A stretch of 64,000 nucleotides of DNA from Streptomyces sp. NBC_01260 (GTDB lineage Bacteria > Actinomycetota > Actinomycetes > Streptomycetales > Streptomycetaceae): the NCBI RefSeq assembly GCF_036226405.1, contig NZ_CP108464.1, forward strand, positions 3,720,001-3,784,000, read 5' to 3'. This document shows positions 42,233-54,143 of the stretch, piece after piece. The translations under genes were made by a program, and so were the position numbers. Each line of letters opens with the position of its first letter. The stretch's first letter is position 1. The notes below the pieces were generated by a model. That model worked only from the letters and a program-made list of their open reading frames with translations. It was not told where the DNA came from and ran no database searches.

Positions 42233-44028
42233 CGAGAGGCCTCCATCTTGACCTTGTCGGCCCGCCCAACGGTGATCAAAGCGATACTGTCTGCCGACAT
42301 AGCGTCTCGCTGGGGGTCGAAATACTGCGAGTGCGCATCAATGGAAACCCCATTGCCGCCAACAAGCCGAGGCCCCTCGTCCACCGGAAAACGCCTGGCG
42401 CCGAATGCCTTACTCGCAGGGTCCTTGCCAAACCAGAGATCGTCATCCCCTTGGTCAGCGATCTCACCCAGGAGATAAGCACCGGCCGGCCCTGCCGCTG
42501 CCCAACCCGCAGCGCCGACAGCACTCTGCCGCTTGGACGGAAGCTTGGTCACGATATCGTTCTCTGCCGCACCGACGAAAACGTGATCCTTACCCACCCC
42601 GAGGTCCTCTGCTCGATCTACGCCAACTCCGGGACTTCCGACCAGAACGATGTCGTCAACCCCTGGAATTCCACCCCTTTGCTGCGTGGCAGCCCCCACA
42701 GTACGCGAGCCGTACGAATGCCCAATTGCGGTCATGTGTAGATCCCCATTCTCATTCGTGGCCGAAATGCCACCCATAAATTGATTAAAGGCGCCTCCAC
42801 CTGTCACGGCCCGTTCATCCCTCATCACGTCAAGGCTGCCAAATCCATCCGGAGTTTGCGGCGCGTCGTAGCCCAGCCAAACAATCGCCGCACTGGAATG
42901 GTCGTACTTATTCGCCCCCTTGGCGGTATCCCGAGCACGCTTGAGGTCATTTCGCGCAAAATCCTCATCCAACGACGTATTCAACCCCGGCACATAAGCC
43001 GAAACATTGCGCGCCGTATCCGGATTCCCGAACGAAACAATCGCGCGTCCGTTCCCCTCGTCCCCGATGCCGAGCAAGTACATCGGCGGCTGCCCATCCG
43101 CCCGCAGCTGCCGGTCGATCTCCCGCAGCCCCGCCAACTGCGTCTCCGCCCCCGCATCGCCCCGCCCCTCCAGCTTGCCGATCAGCAGTTGGAGGTTTTC
43201 GCGGTTCGCCGCGTCACGGACCAGGGCGGGGATGCCGTCCAGGTTGCCGATCTGGTCCGGGTAGACCGCGAGGTACTCCTCGCGCTGTTCCTCCGTCAGG
43301 CCCGCCCACCACGCCCGGCGCGCCGCCGGAGTCGCATCGAGCGGGATGCCCGCCTTCAGGTAGCCGCGCGCCGCGTCCCGTACCGCTGCGGCGTCCCCCG
43401 CCGCGTCCGTCCACGTCCGGTCCGGGACCTTCAGGCCCTCCTCGGCCTTCAGCTTTCGCAGGATTCCGGCGAACCGCCAGTCGATCTCGGCCGCCGTCCG
43501 CACGGCTTTCGTCACCCGGTCCGCGATGTCCTGCGCCTTGGCCGCGTTCGGGTTCGGGGCCACCAGCCCCGACGGCGGCAGCAGTCCCGGCGCCGCCCCC
43601 ATCGACGCCGTGCCACCCGCCAACGGCTTCCCGTCGATCAGTCCCTCCCCGGCCTCCGGGTAGGTCACCGAGCCGTCCGCGTGCACGGTGAACCTCAGCG
43701 CCTCCGCATCGTCCAAGGCGTCCCGCAGGACACGTTGCTGGGCTCTCATCTCGTGGGCGAGGCTGTTCAGTGCCGTGCGGACCAGGCCGCACTCCGTGTA
43801 CACGTACTGGAGGTTCCGTCCCAGCTGCTGCAGCCTGCCCACCGCCGCGTCCGCCGCCGCGCCCTGCTGGGTCTCGCGCAAGCCGTTCAGCAGTTGCTTC
43901 TCGATCCGGTCCCGCCCGGCGTCGGCGCGGTTGCTCGCCTTTCCCCATCCATCGGCCGCGCCCTCCAGCTCGGCGCACTTCAGGTCCCGTAACTGGCCCC
44001 AGGTCAGCGGGGAGGCCTGCGGCGTCAA
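42229..44028 (-). CDS. DUF1023-type alpha/beta hydrolase with helical WXG/LXG-like N-terminus (candidate secreted lipase effector)
   Basis: A 599-residue protein. Residues ~1-130 are long amphipathic helices (T-W-G-Q-L, D-G-W-G-K-A-S) as in ESX/WXG100-type substrates. Residues ~130-320 are a linker/helical region in GC-rich sequence. Residues ~325-599 form an alpha/beta hydrolase with nucleophile Ser438 (A-I-G-H-S-Y-G-S), Asp (A-E-N-D-I-V) and His (D-A-H-S-Q-Y) of the DUF1023 family. GC falls from ~78% to ~50% near 43060, so the hydrolase half looks acquired or exchanged. The TTG start overlaps the upstream stop (TTGA). Context: WXG-like gene before, lipoprotein after. Confidence 0.85.
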   Translation of the reverse strand: MTPQASPLTWGQLRDLKCAELEGAADGWGKASNRADAGRDRIEKQLLNGLRETQQGAAADAAVGRLQQLGRNLQYVYTECGLVRTALNSLAHEMRAQQRVLRDALDDAEALRFTVHADGSVTYPEAGEGLIDGKPLAGGTASMGAAPGLLPPSGLVAPNPNAAKAQDIADRVTKAVRTAAEIDWRFAGILRKLKAEEGLKVPDRTWTDAAGDAAAVRDAARGYLKAGIPLDATPAARRAWWAGLTEEQREEYLAVYPDQIGNLDGIPALVRDAANRENLQLLIGKLEGRGDAGAETQLAGLREIDRQLRADGQPPMYLLGIGDEGNGRAIVSFGNPDTARNVSAYVPGLNTSLDEDFARNDLKRARDTAKGANKYDHSSAAIVWLGYDAPQTPDGFGSLDVMRDERAVTGGGAFNQFMGGISATNENGDLHMTAIGHSYGSRTVGAATQQRGGIPGVDDIVLVGSPGVGVDRAEDLGVGKDHVFVGAAENDIVTKLPSKRQSAVGAAGWAAAGPAGAYLLGEIADQGDDDLWFGKDPASKAFGARRFPVDEGPRLVGGNGVSIDAHSQYFDPQRDAMSADSIALITVGRADKVKMEASR

Positions 44029-44456
44029 CGCTCGACCCCTCGCGTGCGCCTCGCCACCGGTGCGAAGGACGACTTCACGGTCTCGTTCGTCTCGCCCTGG
44101 GCCCGTGCGACAGTCCGCAGGTTTCCGGCCAGGGAACCGCACTCCCGGCGCGCGGACTCGAAGCGCCGCTCCCACGACTCCCGGACGGTCCCCAGCTCAG
44201 CAAGCGCGCTCAGCCCCGCCGTACCGGCGAGAAGGCCCTCGTGCGCCACCGCCAGCTCCGTCCTCACCGGCCCTAGGTGCGCGGCCATCCCCTCCGCGCC
44301 GCCGGCAGCACGCACCCACACCCCGTCGCTGTGCCGAAGCTGATCCCCACCAGACCCACCAGATCCACCAGCCCCGCCAACTCCGCCGGCTCCACCAGCC
44401 AGATCGCTCAGCCTCTGCCGCCCCCCGGGCTGCCCCACAACGGCCATACCGCTCAC
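44025..44456 (-). CDS. WXG100/ESX-like helical partner protein
   Basis: A 143-residue protein: a Gly/Arg-rich N-terminus, then a helical hairpin region with S-W-E-R-R-F-E-S-A near residue 95 and conserved-spacing hydrophobics, as in the small proteins that precede DUF1023 hydrolases in Streptomyces. Start at GTG 44456 (AAGGAG 5 nt upstream); an in-frame ATG three codons later is possible. Its stop overlaps the hydrolase TTG. Likely a secretion partner or chaperone (inference). Confidence 0.65.
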   Translation of the reverse strand: MSGMAVVGQPGGRQRLSDLAGGAGGVGGAGGSGGSGGDQLRHSDGVWVRAAGGAEGMAAHLGPVRTELAVAHEGLLAGTAGLSALAELGTVRESWERRFESARRECGSLAGNLRTVARAQGETNETVKSSFAPVARRTRGVER

Positions 44457-44615
44457 CCCGCTCCTTGATCGTGGAGCGGCACTGTGCCAAACCGGGCAAC
44501 CGCGACACGCCGCAGGCCCGGAGGCAGGGAGCGGGCAGTCCCCCTGTTCCCCGGGCCCCCCAACGGGGCGCCATCACCCACGGATCACCCGAACGGTGGA
44601 CCGGGGCACCGCGCC

Positions 44616-46436
44616 CTACGAGCCGTACGTCCTCGGGTCCACCGTGGCGAGCCGGTGCAGTACGGCCGCCGCACGCTCCTTTGGCGCAGTGCCGTCGTCA
44701 GGGATGTGCCACAGGTAGTGCCGCGAGGAGCCGTCCTCCCCGGCGTACAGCAGGGACAGCGCCGTACGGTCCCGGTCCCGGAAGTCCGTGCCGACCCAGC
44801 CCAGCCGCACGTCCCAGCGGGAGAGCAGTTCCGGCCGGTCACGCAGTCCGACGGCGATCAGCCGGGCGACCCTGCGGGCCGGCCACGTCCACGAGTGGTC
44901 ACTCTCGGCGCGGGTGACCTCGGCGTCGTACGCGGCGGCATCGAAGCGGTACTCGGGGAGTTCGCGCGTATGCAGCGGCGACGACGGTGGCGGCGGCGGG
45001 CAGCGCCAGTCGGACCAGACGACCTCGTCGCCGTCCCGCCGGATCGTGACGTGGAGCGCGCCGCAGCACCCCTCGGTGCAGTGCGCCTCCGCGAGCTGCA
45101 CCTCGTGGGGTTCCTCCGTGGCCCGCAGCCTGCCGCTGTCCAGCAGCCACTCCGGGGGGTGCGCGGCACCCCGCCCGAAGAACTCGGGCACCAGCGGACG
45201 GCCGTCGATCAGGAGGCGGACCTCCACGGTGTCCGGCTCCACGGGGTCGCGCACCACGGTCTCGATCCGCAACCGTCCCGCCGGTTCCGTGAGACGGCGG
45301 AACGGCTGCCGTGCCGCGCGCCGGGCCCAGTCAATCCGTCGGCGCTCGGCGACCCCGCCAATACCGGGGCCGGTACCGGGGCGAGAACCGGTATCACCGA
45401 CATCACCGGCATCACCGACTTCGGCGTGCAGCACAGCGCGGTACTCCGGCCGGCTCAGAACCGCGTCCAGTTCCTCCAGCAACTCCTCGCACACCCCAGG
45501 CCCCCACGCGTGCAGCCTGCTCGGACCGCTGTGCAGGTCGAGGGCCGCGGAGAGCAGGATCCCGTAATGGTCGAGAGTGGGTGTCAGGTCTCCGGCGCAC
45601 GCCACGACCGCCTCGTACGTGCGGACGGCCTCCGGGTAGAGAAGGATCTCGGCCCAGTCGCCGCGCAGGCTCGTCATCCGGAACAGCAGCCACCCGGTCT
45701 GAGCCGCCAGCCCGGCGTCCACCGGCCCGTCGGCCGCAAGGAGATCGGCGGCCCGGACGGCCTCCGCGATCCTGCGCGCCGTCTCGGGCGCCACGGTCCC
45801 CGGTTCCCGGGGCACCGCGAGCAGCCACCCCCGGACGGCGGCATCGTCCCCCGCCACCAGGGCGTCGACCAGGCCACGCAGTGCGGACGTCTCCGCGTGA
45901 TGGCCGAGCCACACCAGAGCCCCGGCCGGCCGGTCGATCGCGTCGAGGGCACGCACGGCGGGGCCGACGAGAACGCGCAGCTGCCCGAGGATCCTGAGAT
46001 ACGGCACGTCCTCCGGCTCACCGAGCCGGGCGAGGAGAGAAAGGCCGACGCACACGGCCTCGGAAGTCGATCCCGCACGCGTGAGGCACCGCGCGAGGGC
46101 ACGCGCCCTGGCCTGGTCCTCCAGCACCAACTCGGCGACGACGCGGTGGATATGGCCGGGCCGGACGGCCTCGGTGAGTTCGGAGAGTTGACGCTGCAGC
46201 CGTTCGGCGGCCCGAACCGGGTCGGGGGCCAGGAGGAGAGGGCCGAGCAGATCGGTCAGCGCCGCCCGGGTCTTCGCCCAACTACGGCTGCCCTGACGCT
46301 TCTGCTCAGAGGGATCGGGAAGCTCGTATCCCTTCCCGGGGACACGGCCTTCGGGCTCCGCGCGGTGGAGGCGCAGGGCGTAGGAGTACAGCGAGGGCCG
46401 GGGAGTGAGCGCACCGCGCACTTCCGGGGCGCTCAA
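44616..46436 (-). CDS. Large cytosolic protein of unknown function
   Basis: A 606-residue protein with no recognised domain. Residues ~50-330 are helical and repeat-like (leucine-rich helical pairs such as A-A-E-R-L-Q-R-Q-L and A-R-A-L-A-R-C-L), resembling HEAT/ARM-type solenoids. Residues ~390-606 are mixed and include a Cys cluster H-C-T-E-G-C-C-G-A-L-H that may bind metal, and many Trp/Arg residues. ATG at 46436 gives the full frame. It stands alone between the effector-like locus and the ltrA remnant, and could be an accessory gene. Confidence 0.75.
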   Translation of the reverse strand: MSAPEVRGALTPRPSLYSYALRLHRAEPEGRVPGKGYELPDPSEQKRQGSRSWAKTRAALTDLLGPLLLAPDPVRAAERLQRQLSELTEAVRPGHIHRVVAELVLEDQARARALARCLTRAGSTSEAVCVGLSLLARLGEPEDVPYLRILGQLRVLVGPAVRALDAIDRPAGALVWLGHHAETSALRGLVDALVAGDDAAVRGWLLAVPREPGTVAPETARRIAEAVRAADLLAADGPVDAGLAAQTGWLLFRMTSLRGDWAEILLYPEAVRTYEAVVACAGDLTPTLDHYGILLSAALDLHSGPSRLHAWGPGVCEELLEELDAVLSRPEYRAVLHAEVGDAGDVGDTGSRPGTGPGIGGVAERRRIDWARRAARQPFRRLTEPAGRLRIETVVRDPVEPDTVEVRLLIDGRPLVPEFFGRGAAHPPEWLLDSGRLRATEEPHEVQLAEAHCTEGCCGALHVTIRRDGDEVVWSDWRCPPPPPSSPLHTRELPEYRFDAAAYDAEVTRAESDHSWTWPARRVARLIAVGLRDRPELLSRWDVRLGWVGTDFRDRDRTALSLLYAGEDGSSRHYLWHIPDDGTAPKERAAAVLHRLATVDPRTYGS

Positions 46437-46691
46437 CGGGCGGGGTGGTTCTCGATTCCGCGAGTTCCATACGTCATACGACGGAGTCTGGCAGGCCCGC
46501 CCGCCACCTTCCAGCGGATTTCACCGCCGTCCGACCGCCGCAAGCCGCCGCCGCCGCCGCCCACGAACTCCTCCGGGCCACTGCGAAACGCCTCGAACCA
46601 CCCCGGGAACGGGCCCCCACATCGCACCCCACCCGCGATGGGCACACGATCAACCGCGCCCCGGCCCGCCCGGCAGGAAGAATACGGGCGC

Positions 46692-47517
46692 ATGAGCCAT
46701 TCACAGCCCGCCCGCGACGAGTCCGCGTGGCACCGGCCGATGGTCGCCCGCCTCGCCGACGAGCAGCATCGCACCGCGACCATGGATCCTCGTGGTGCAG
46801 GTCGGCTGGGTCGTACGCCTCGCCCTGCCCGAAGGAAGCGGACTCGCGACGTTCGCGGTCCTCGTGGTCGCCGAGATCGCCGTCCCCGTCTGGGCCGAGC
46901 GGGCGGCCGTCACCACCTGGCACCCGCACCACATCGCGGAACGGTACGGCCTGTTCACGCTGATCGTGCTCGGCGAGTCGATCACCGCCGCCACCGGTGC
47001 CGTACACGCCTCCCTCGACACCCACGCGGCTCTCGGCGACCTCGCCGCGCTCGTCGTCGGGGGGATCCTGACCGTCTTCGCCCTGTGGTGGCTGTACTTC
47101 GCGCAGAACGCGCCCCAACGGCTCACCACCCTCCGCGTCGCGCTCCTCTGGGGCTACGGGCACTACTTCGTCTTCGCGTCCGCGGCCGCCGTCGGCGCCG
47201 GCCGCGCACTCAACGTGTCCCACGCCACGGGCCACGGCCACCTCTCCGACCACGCGGCGGCAGCGGCCTACACCGTTCCCGTCGCGGTCTTCATCGCCCT
47301 CGTGTGGCTGTTGCACCACCCCACCCCGGTGCGGCCCGACACCGCCGACATCGTGCATCCGGTCGCGGTCGCCGCCATTCTCGCCGCAACGTTCACGCCT
47401 TCGCCCGTCCTCGTCACGGGCATCCTCGCCGCGCTCCTCATCGCCGCGAAACTGAGCCTCTCCGCACGCGGCACCACGAAGGCGGGAACCGCCCAGGCGC
47501 CGCGCACATCGCCCTGA
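46692..47517 (+). pseudogene. ltrA: ltrA-like gene remnant with internal deletion and frameshift
   Basis: The N-terminal frame (ATG 46692) encodes W-H-R-P-M-V-A-R-L-A-D-E-Q-H-R-T-A-T, the start of low-temperature-requirement A (LtrA) membrane proteins. The rest of that frame is lost. From 46792, in the +1 frame, the C-terminal ~240 residues of LtrA follow (W-H-P-H-H-I-A-E-R-Y-G-L-F-T-L-I-V-L-G-E-S, then Y-F-V-F-A-S). Full LtrA is about 400 residues, so some 120-150 residues (about four helices) are missing at the junction. The gene is almost certainly inactive. Confidence 0.8.
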
Positions 47518-47599
47518 TCGACGCCGTCGCCCGCTACGGACCGACGCTCAGAACCGGCCTGGCCGGCCTGCCCCCCACCCGGTCACGGGACAAGCTCGC

Positions 47600-47627
47600 A
47601 GCGAAGTCCGCGAAGTCAGCGAAGTCA
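47600..47627. repeat. Three-copy 9-bp tandem repeat at a stop codon
   Basis: GCGAAGTCC, GCGAAGTCA, GCGAAGTCA lie in tandem from 47601, running into the stop codon of the leftward gene. Could be a slippage site that extends or trims the C-terminus. Confidence 0.7.
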
Positions 47628-48797
47628 GCGGGTGCTGCGGGCCGCCTGCCCCGGCAGGGCGATGCCGTGGGCCTGGGCGACCTTCCCCGGGCGCAGGGTC
47701 CACGGCACCGGTGAGGTGTCGGTCAGCCAGTCCTCGGCGACGATCCGGTGCACGACGAAGCCGCGCAGCGACCGCGACAGCTTCCAGCCCAGGCCCTTGC
47801 ACAGCTGGCTGTAGGAGGGGCCGTGCCCGTGTTCCGCGCGGAAGGCGGCGGCGAAACCCGCGGCCTGCGGACCGCGGTCGGGGTGCCCGTCCTCCCAGGC
47901 GTCGTAGGCGGTGAGCACGGACCGGGGGGCGGGGATGCCGGCGGGGGGGTACATGAACGCCTTCGCGACCCGTCCGGTGGAGAACCGGCACAGCGGGCAG
48001 TGCTCGACCGCCTCCACGTGCCGCCGCAGAGCGGGGCTGGCACCGGACTTCCACCCGTCCCACTCGGCCGGGCTGATCTGCCCCGGTTCGGGGGCGGAAG
48101 GCGTCCGGCACGCTTCGGCGCGCTCCTCTTCCGCGATCTCGGCGGGGGTACGGAACAGGCCCGCGAGGTGGCGCACCACCGGGTCGAGCCGGTACGTGTC
48201 GCCGGAGAGTTCGGCGAGGAACCCCTTGACGGCGAGTTCGGGCACGGCGGCGCGGCAGGCCTCCGGCAGCTGGACCGGGATCTGCCCGTGGAGCTCGGAG
48301 GTGCTGTGGGCCGCCAGGAACAGGGCGGCCAGCCGGGTGGCCGGCGACGCCTTCCTGACCGGCTTCGCGATCCGCGCGCGCATGGCCCACCCCGACACCC
48401 GCGACCGTGTCCCCTTGCCCAGGGGCAGCGGGTGGTCCGTCTCACGGCTCATGTCCGGGACCTTGATCCCCACCGGGATGTCCTGGTCCCCGTCGACCAG
48501 CGAACCGGGCACCTGCCATCCGACGGCCTCCAGATCGGCCACGGCCCGGCGCGGGTCCTCCAGCTTCAACGAGCGCAGGTCGGTGCCGGTGACGTTACCG
48601 ACGCCGCCCCGCGCGGCCCGGATGGCCACGACGACGGCAAGGAACTGCGCGTCGACGGACGCGAGCGGCAGTTCGACCACGTACGAGAGAAGCGCGCGTG
48701 CCGCCTCCCCCTGCCGTGTGGTCAGCAAGAAGGGCGGCAGGACGGGTTTCATGGACGGTGAGGCGGCGGTCTCTTGCGAGATGACAGTCTTGGGCAC
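47625..48797 (-). CDS. Protein of unknown function with zinc-knuckle-like CxxC
   Basis: A 390-residue soluble protein. N-terminal region includes helix-rich segments with L-L-S-Y-V-V-E-L-P-L-A-S; a central H-C-P-L-C-R-F motif near residue 275 suggests a metal site; and the C-terminal part has Y-S-Q-L-C-K-G-L-G-W and F-V-V-H-R-I-V-A-E-D-W-L, resembling a winged-helix. The GTG start at 48797 is preceded by a strong AGGAGAG. I recognise no family. It is flanked by an ltrA remnant and a divergent small membrane-protein gene, so may belong to the accessory block. Confidence 0.7.
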   Translation of the reverse strand: MPKTVISQETAASPSMKPVLPPFLLTTRQGEAARALLSYVVELPLASVDAQFLAVVVAIRAARGGVGNVTGTDLRSLKLEDPRRAVADLEAVGWQVPGSLVDGDQDIPVGIKVPDMSRETDHPLPLGKGTRSRVSGWAMRARIAKPVRKASPATRLAALFLAAHSTSELHGQIPVQLPEACRAAVPELAVKGFLAELSGDTYRLDPVVRHLAGLFRTPAEIAEEERAEACRTPSAPEPGQISPAEWDGWKSGASPALRRHVEAVEHCPLCRFSTGRVAKAFMYPPAGIPAPRSVLTAYDAWEDGHPDRGPQAAGFAAAFRAEHGHGPSYSQLCKGLGWKLSRSLRGFVVHRIVAEDWLTDTSPVPWTLRPGKVAQAHGIALPGQAARSTR

Positions 48798-48994
48798 ATC
48801 TCTCCTAACGCGGGGCGGCCGTCGAGGTCACGGGCAATGTCGCGCCCGGTCGAAATTCCGCACCTGACAACCTTAGTGAGACGTGATGTCTCCCGGCCTC
48901 CGACGCGAAGGCAATCACCGGACGCGAAGGCGGTCACCGGTCGGCTCGATGGCCACTGGTCGAGTCGACGGGGGTTCTGGTTGCATGGTGCGCC

Positions 48995-49459
48995 ATGGAT
49001 GCCATAGCCACGAGCGTCATCGCGGTCCTCGGTACTCTGCTGGGCTCGACGGTCACGCACGTCTTCCAGCAGCGATCCGCGCGGCGCACCGAGGCCAATG
49101 CCCAGCGGGAGCGACTGCGTCAGGGACGGCTCGACGTCTACGGCACGTACGCCGGACTGCTCGTCGACTTCCGCCAGGCCATGCTGCACCACTGGTTCTG
49201 CGTGCACGAAGGCCGCGACCCGGACGACGAAGTCTCCCTGCGCAACCGTTCGTTCGAGCTGCGCTCCACGACACAGCACGCCCTCTTCCAACTCCAGCTG
49301 ATCACCGCCGAACCCCCGCTCATCGCCGCCGCGGTCGAGGTCTTCTCGGCGGTCGGCAGGATCAACCGCGCGGAGGACCTCGATGACGTCGCGGCCCGGC
49401 GGGCGGCGACCCGGAACCTGATCGACGCCTTCGTCGGGACTGCACGCCGACACGTCTGA
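48995..49459 (+). CDS. Small membrane-anchored coiled-coil protein
   Basis: A 154-residue protein: N-terminal hydrophobic helix (~4-24, A-T-S-V-I-A-V-L-G-T-L-L-G-S), then an Arg/Glu-rich helix (F-Q-Q-R-S-A-R-R-T-E-A-N) and a helical domain. The G-x-x-x-G pattern and following basic helix are typical of a widespread Streptomyces family of hypothetical proteins. The ATG at 48995 has no strong ribosome site. Function unknown. Confidence 0.7.
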   Translation: MDAIATSVIAVLGTLLGSTVTHVFQQRSARRTEANAQRERLRQGRLDVYGTYAGLLVDFRQAMLHHWFCVHEGRDPDDEVSLRNRSFELRSTTQHALFQLQLITAEPPLIAAAVEVFSAVGRINRAEDLDDVAARRAATRNLIDAFVGTARRHV

Positions 49460-49603
49460 GGACAGGGGCGGACCCGGGAACCAATGCGTCCCTCAGTTCC
49501 GGACAGCCGACGGGGCGGCCGCGAGATATCCGGCATGGAGCTGTCCGGGAGAAGGACTTTTCCGAATCCTTCCCGCCCCCGACATCGAATCACACATCTC
49601 GTA

Positions 49604-49615
49604 CGGGATATCCCG
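49604..49615. promoter_or_regulatory. 12-bp perfect palindrome, copy 1
   Basis: CGGGATATCCCG, identical to the copy at 49664 and exactly 60 bp from it. A candidate operator for a dimeric regulator; the owner is unknown. Confidence 0.5.
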
Positions 49616-49663
49616 ACCCGGAAGTCACTCTCCCTCAACTCGGTTGTTTCATAGCCCCATTCG

Positions 49664-49675
49664 CGGGATATCCCG
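49664..49675. promoter_or_regulatory. 12-bp perfect palindrome, copy 2
   Basis: CGGGATATCCCG, 82 bp upstream of the truncated secreted-protein gene. The two copies are in phase on the DNA helix (60 bp). A related half-site (GATATCCGG) lies near 49525. Nothing else is seen in the 297-bp spacer. Confidence 0.5.
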
Positions 49676-49756
49676 CCGCCTCCCTCTCTCGGCCAGAGTG
49701 ACAAGGGTTGAACGACGAGTACCGAACGGCACCTGTCCGAACGGGGGAGAAACGAG

Positions 49757-49996
49757 ATGAGGATCCAACAACGCATTGCAGGGCCGCTCACCGGAACAGC
49801 TCTGCCGGCAGGCGCGTTGGCCGACACGGCCGCGCCGGCCCGGGCCTGCGGCCCGAACCCGGCGGTACGTACTTCCGGCGCGACCCCGGAAGTCACGCCG
49901 TCAAAATGGTCCTCCGCGCGTGGTCGGTTCATCGGCAAGGCGGAGTTCCATCCGTACGACGAGAAGCTCTACGTCTACGACACCAAAAACGACGGG
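49757..49996 (+). pseudogene. Truncated gene for a secreted protein
   Basis: ATG 49757, with GGGGGAGAAACGAG upstream, opens a signal-like N-terminus and a mature region K-A-E-F-H-P-Y-D-E-K-L-Y-V-Y-D-T-K-N-D-G that looks like the start of a small secreted domain. The frame then runs into a long hairpin and Gly/Arg-rich unstructured codons that overlap the opposing lacZ gene. The 3' part of the gene has probably been lost. I do not know the family. Confidence 0.5.
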
Positions 49997-50006
49997 GGAG
50001 GACGGG

Positions 50007-50041
50007 GAAGGCCGCGCCCCCGGGGGCGGGACGCGGCCTTC
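50007..50041 (+). terminator. Stem-loop between the truncated gene and lacZ
   Basis: GAAGGCCGCG (50007-50016) pairs perfectly with CGCGGCCTTC (50032-50041). It could terminate rightward transcription or, because it lies ~100 bp beyond the lacZ stop, leftward lacZ transcription. Confidence 0.65.
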
Positions 50042-50138
50042 GCGGCCTTCGGCTCCCAGCCGGTCGCGGCTGCGGTCGGACCGGGTGAGACGGGGCTCAG
50101 CAGCCCACCGACCAGGCGTGCGAGCCGCCCTGGTCCCG

Positions 50139-53339
<3,201 letters not shown>

Positions 53340-53462
53340 TCACCATCAGACGAAATCACTCAGCACGCAAGACTCCGCGCGGGATCGCCACGCGTCGCGG
53401 CCTGATCCCGCCGAAAGGCCCTATCGGCAGCCACCGGAAATCCGGCACCCCTCCGCACACGG

Positions 53463-53921
53463 CTACGGCAGCTCACCCGACCGGCAGTCCGGCTTCGCCG
53501 CGCATTCCACCCAGAGCAGCTTGCCGCCCTGCCCCGGAAGCCCGCCACGCATCGGGTACGCACCCCAGCACTCCGCGTAGAGCGTGACGAGATACAGCCC
53601 CCGCCCTCTCTCGGCGAGCTCCGCAGGCGCCTGCTCACTCCACCGGAACGGCGCCGGGATCCGCGGATCGGTGTCCCACACACCCAGCCGGACCCGGCTG
53701 CGCCCCGCGTCACGCATACGCAGGGAGTACGACCCCGAAGAGTGCTGGTACGCGTTGGTGACGAGCTCGCTCGCCAACAGTTCCGCGGTTTCGAGGAGTT
53801 CGGACATACCGTGAACGCGGAGTACGTGACGGAGCGTATGCCGGGCCACCCCGGGGGCCCGGGGATCCCGCGGGAGTTGGAGGGTGTACGTCCAGGGCGG
53901 CGCTACGGTGGCCGTGGGCAT
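53463..53921 (-). CDS. RsbW-like ATP-binding protein (anti-sigma-type HATPase)
   Basis: A 152-residue single-domain GHKL ATPase with E-L-V-T-N-A-Y-Q-H (N-box) and D-T-D-P-R-I-P (G1-like) but with the second Gly box shortened (G-R-G-L-Y-L-V). Proteins of this kind act as anti-sigma-factor kinases or partners of XRE/DUF397 pairs in Streptomyces. Divergent from the XRE gene 220 bp away. ATG at 53921. Confidence 0.88.
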   Translation of the reverse strand: MPTATVAPPWTYTLQLPRDPRAPGVARHTLRHVLRVHGMSELLETAELLASELVTNAYQHSSGSYSLRMRDAGRSRVRLGVWDTDPRIPAPFRWSEQAPAELAERGRGLYLVTLYAECWGAYPMRGGLPGQGGKLLWVECAAKPDCRSGELP

Positions 53922-54143
53922 GGAAGTCTCCGATCGCGAGGGGCGGAAGGTGGGGATGGAGGGTCCTGCGGTGGGTGCCCGGTGACGAGGCCGCTCCGTC
54001 GAGCGGGGTGCTTCCGGGCGGGTGGCCTGGGACCGAGATTAGACGGATGCAAGGATTCCTTGCACTCGCGGACCGGAATCCTTGATATGAATCACTCGTG
54101 TGAGTGACAGTCCAACCCAGCTGCATTGCAATGGGAGTTCGAG

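Noticed and set aside
42781..43992. Plus-strand frame opposite the DUF1023 hydrolase
   Set aside because: Arg/Pro-rich antisense of the hydrolase gene, no start context.
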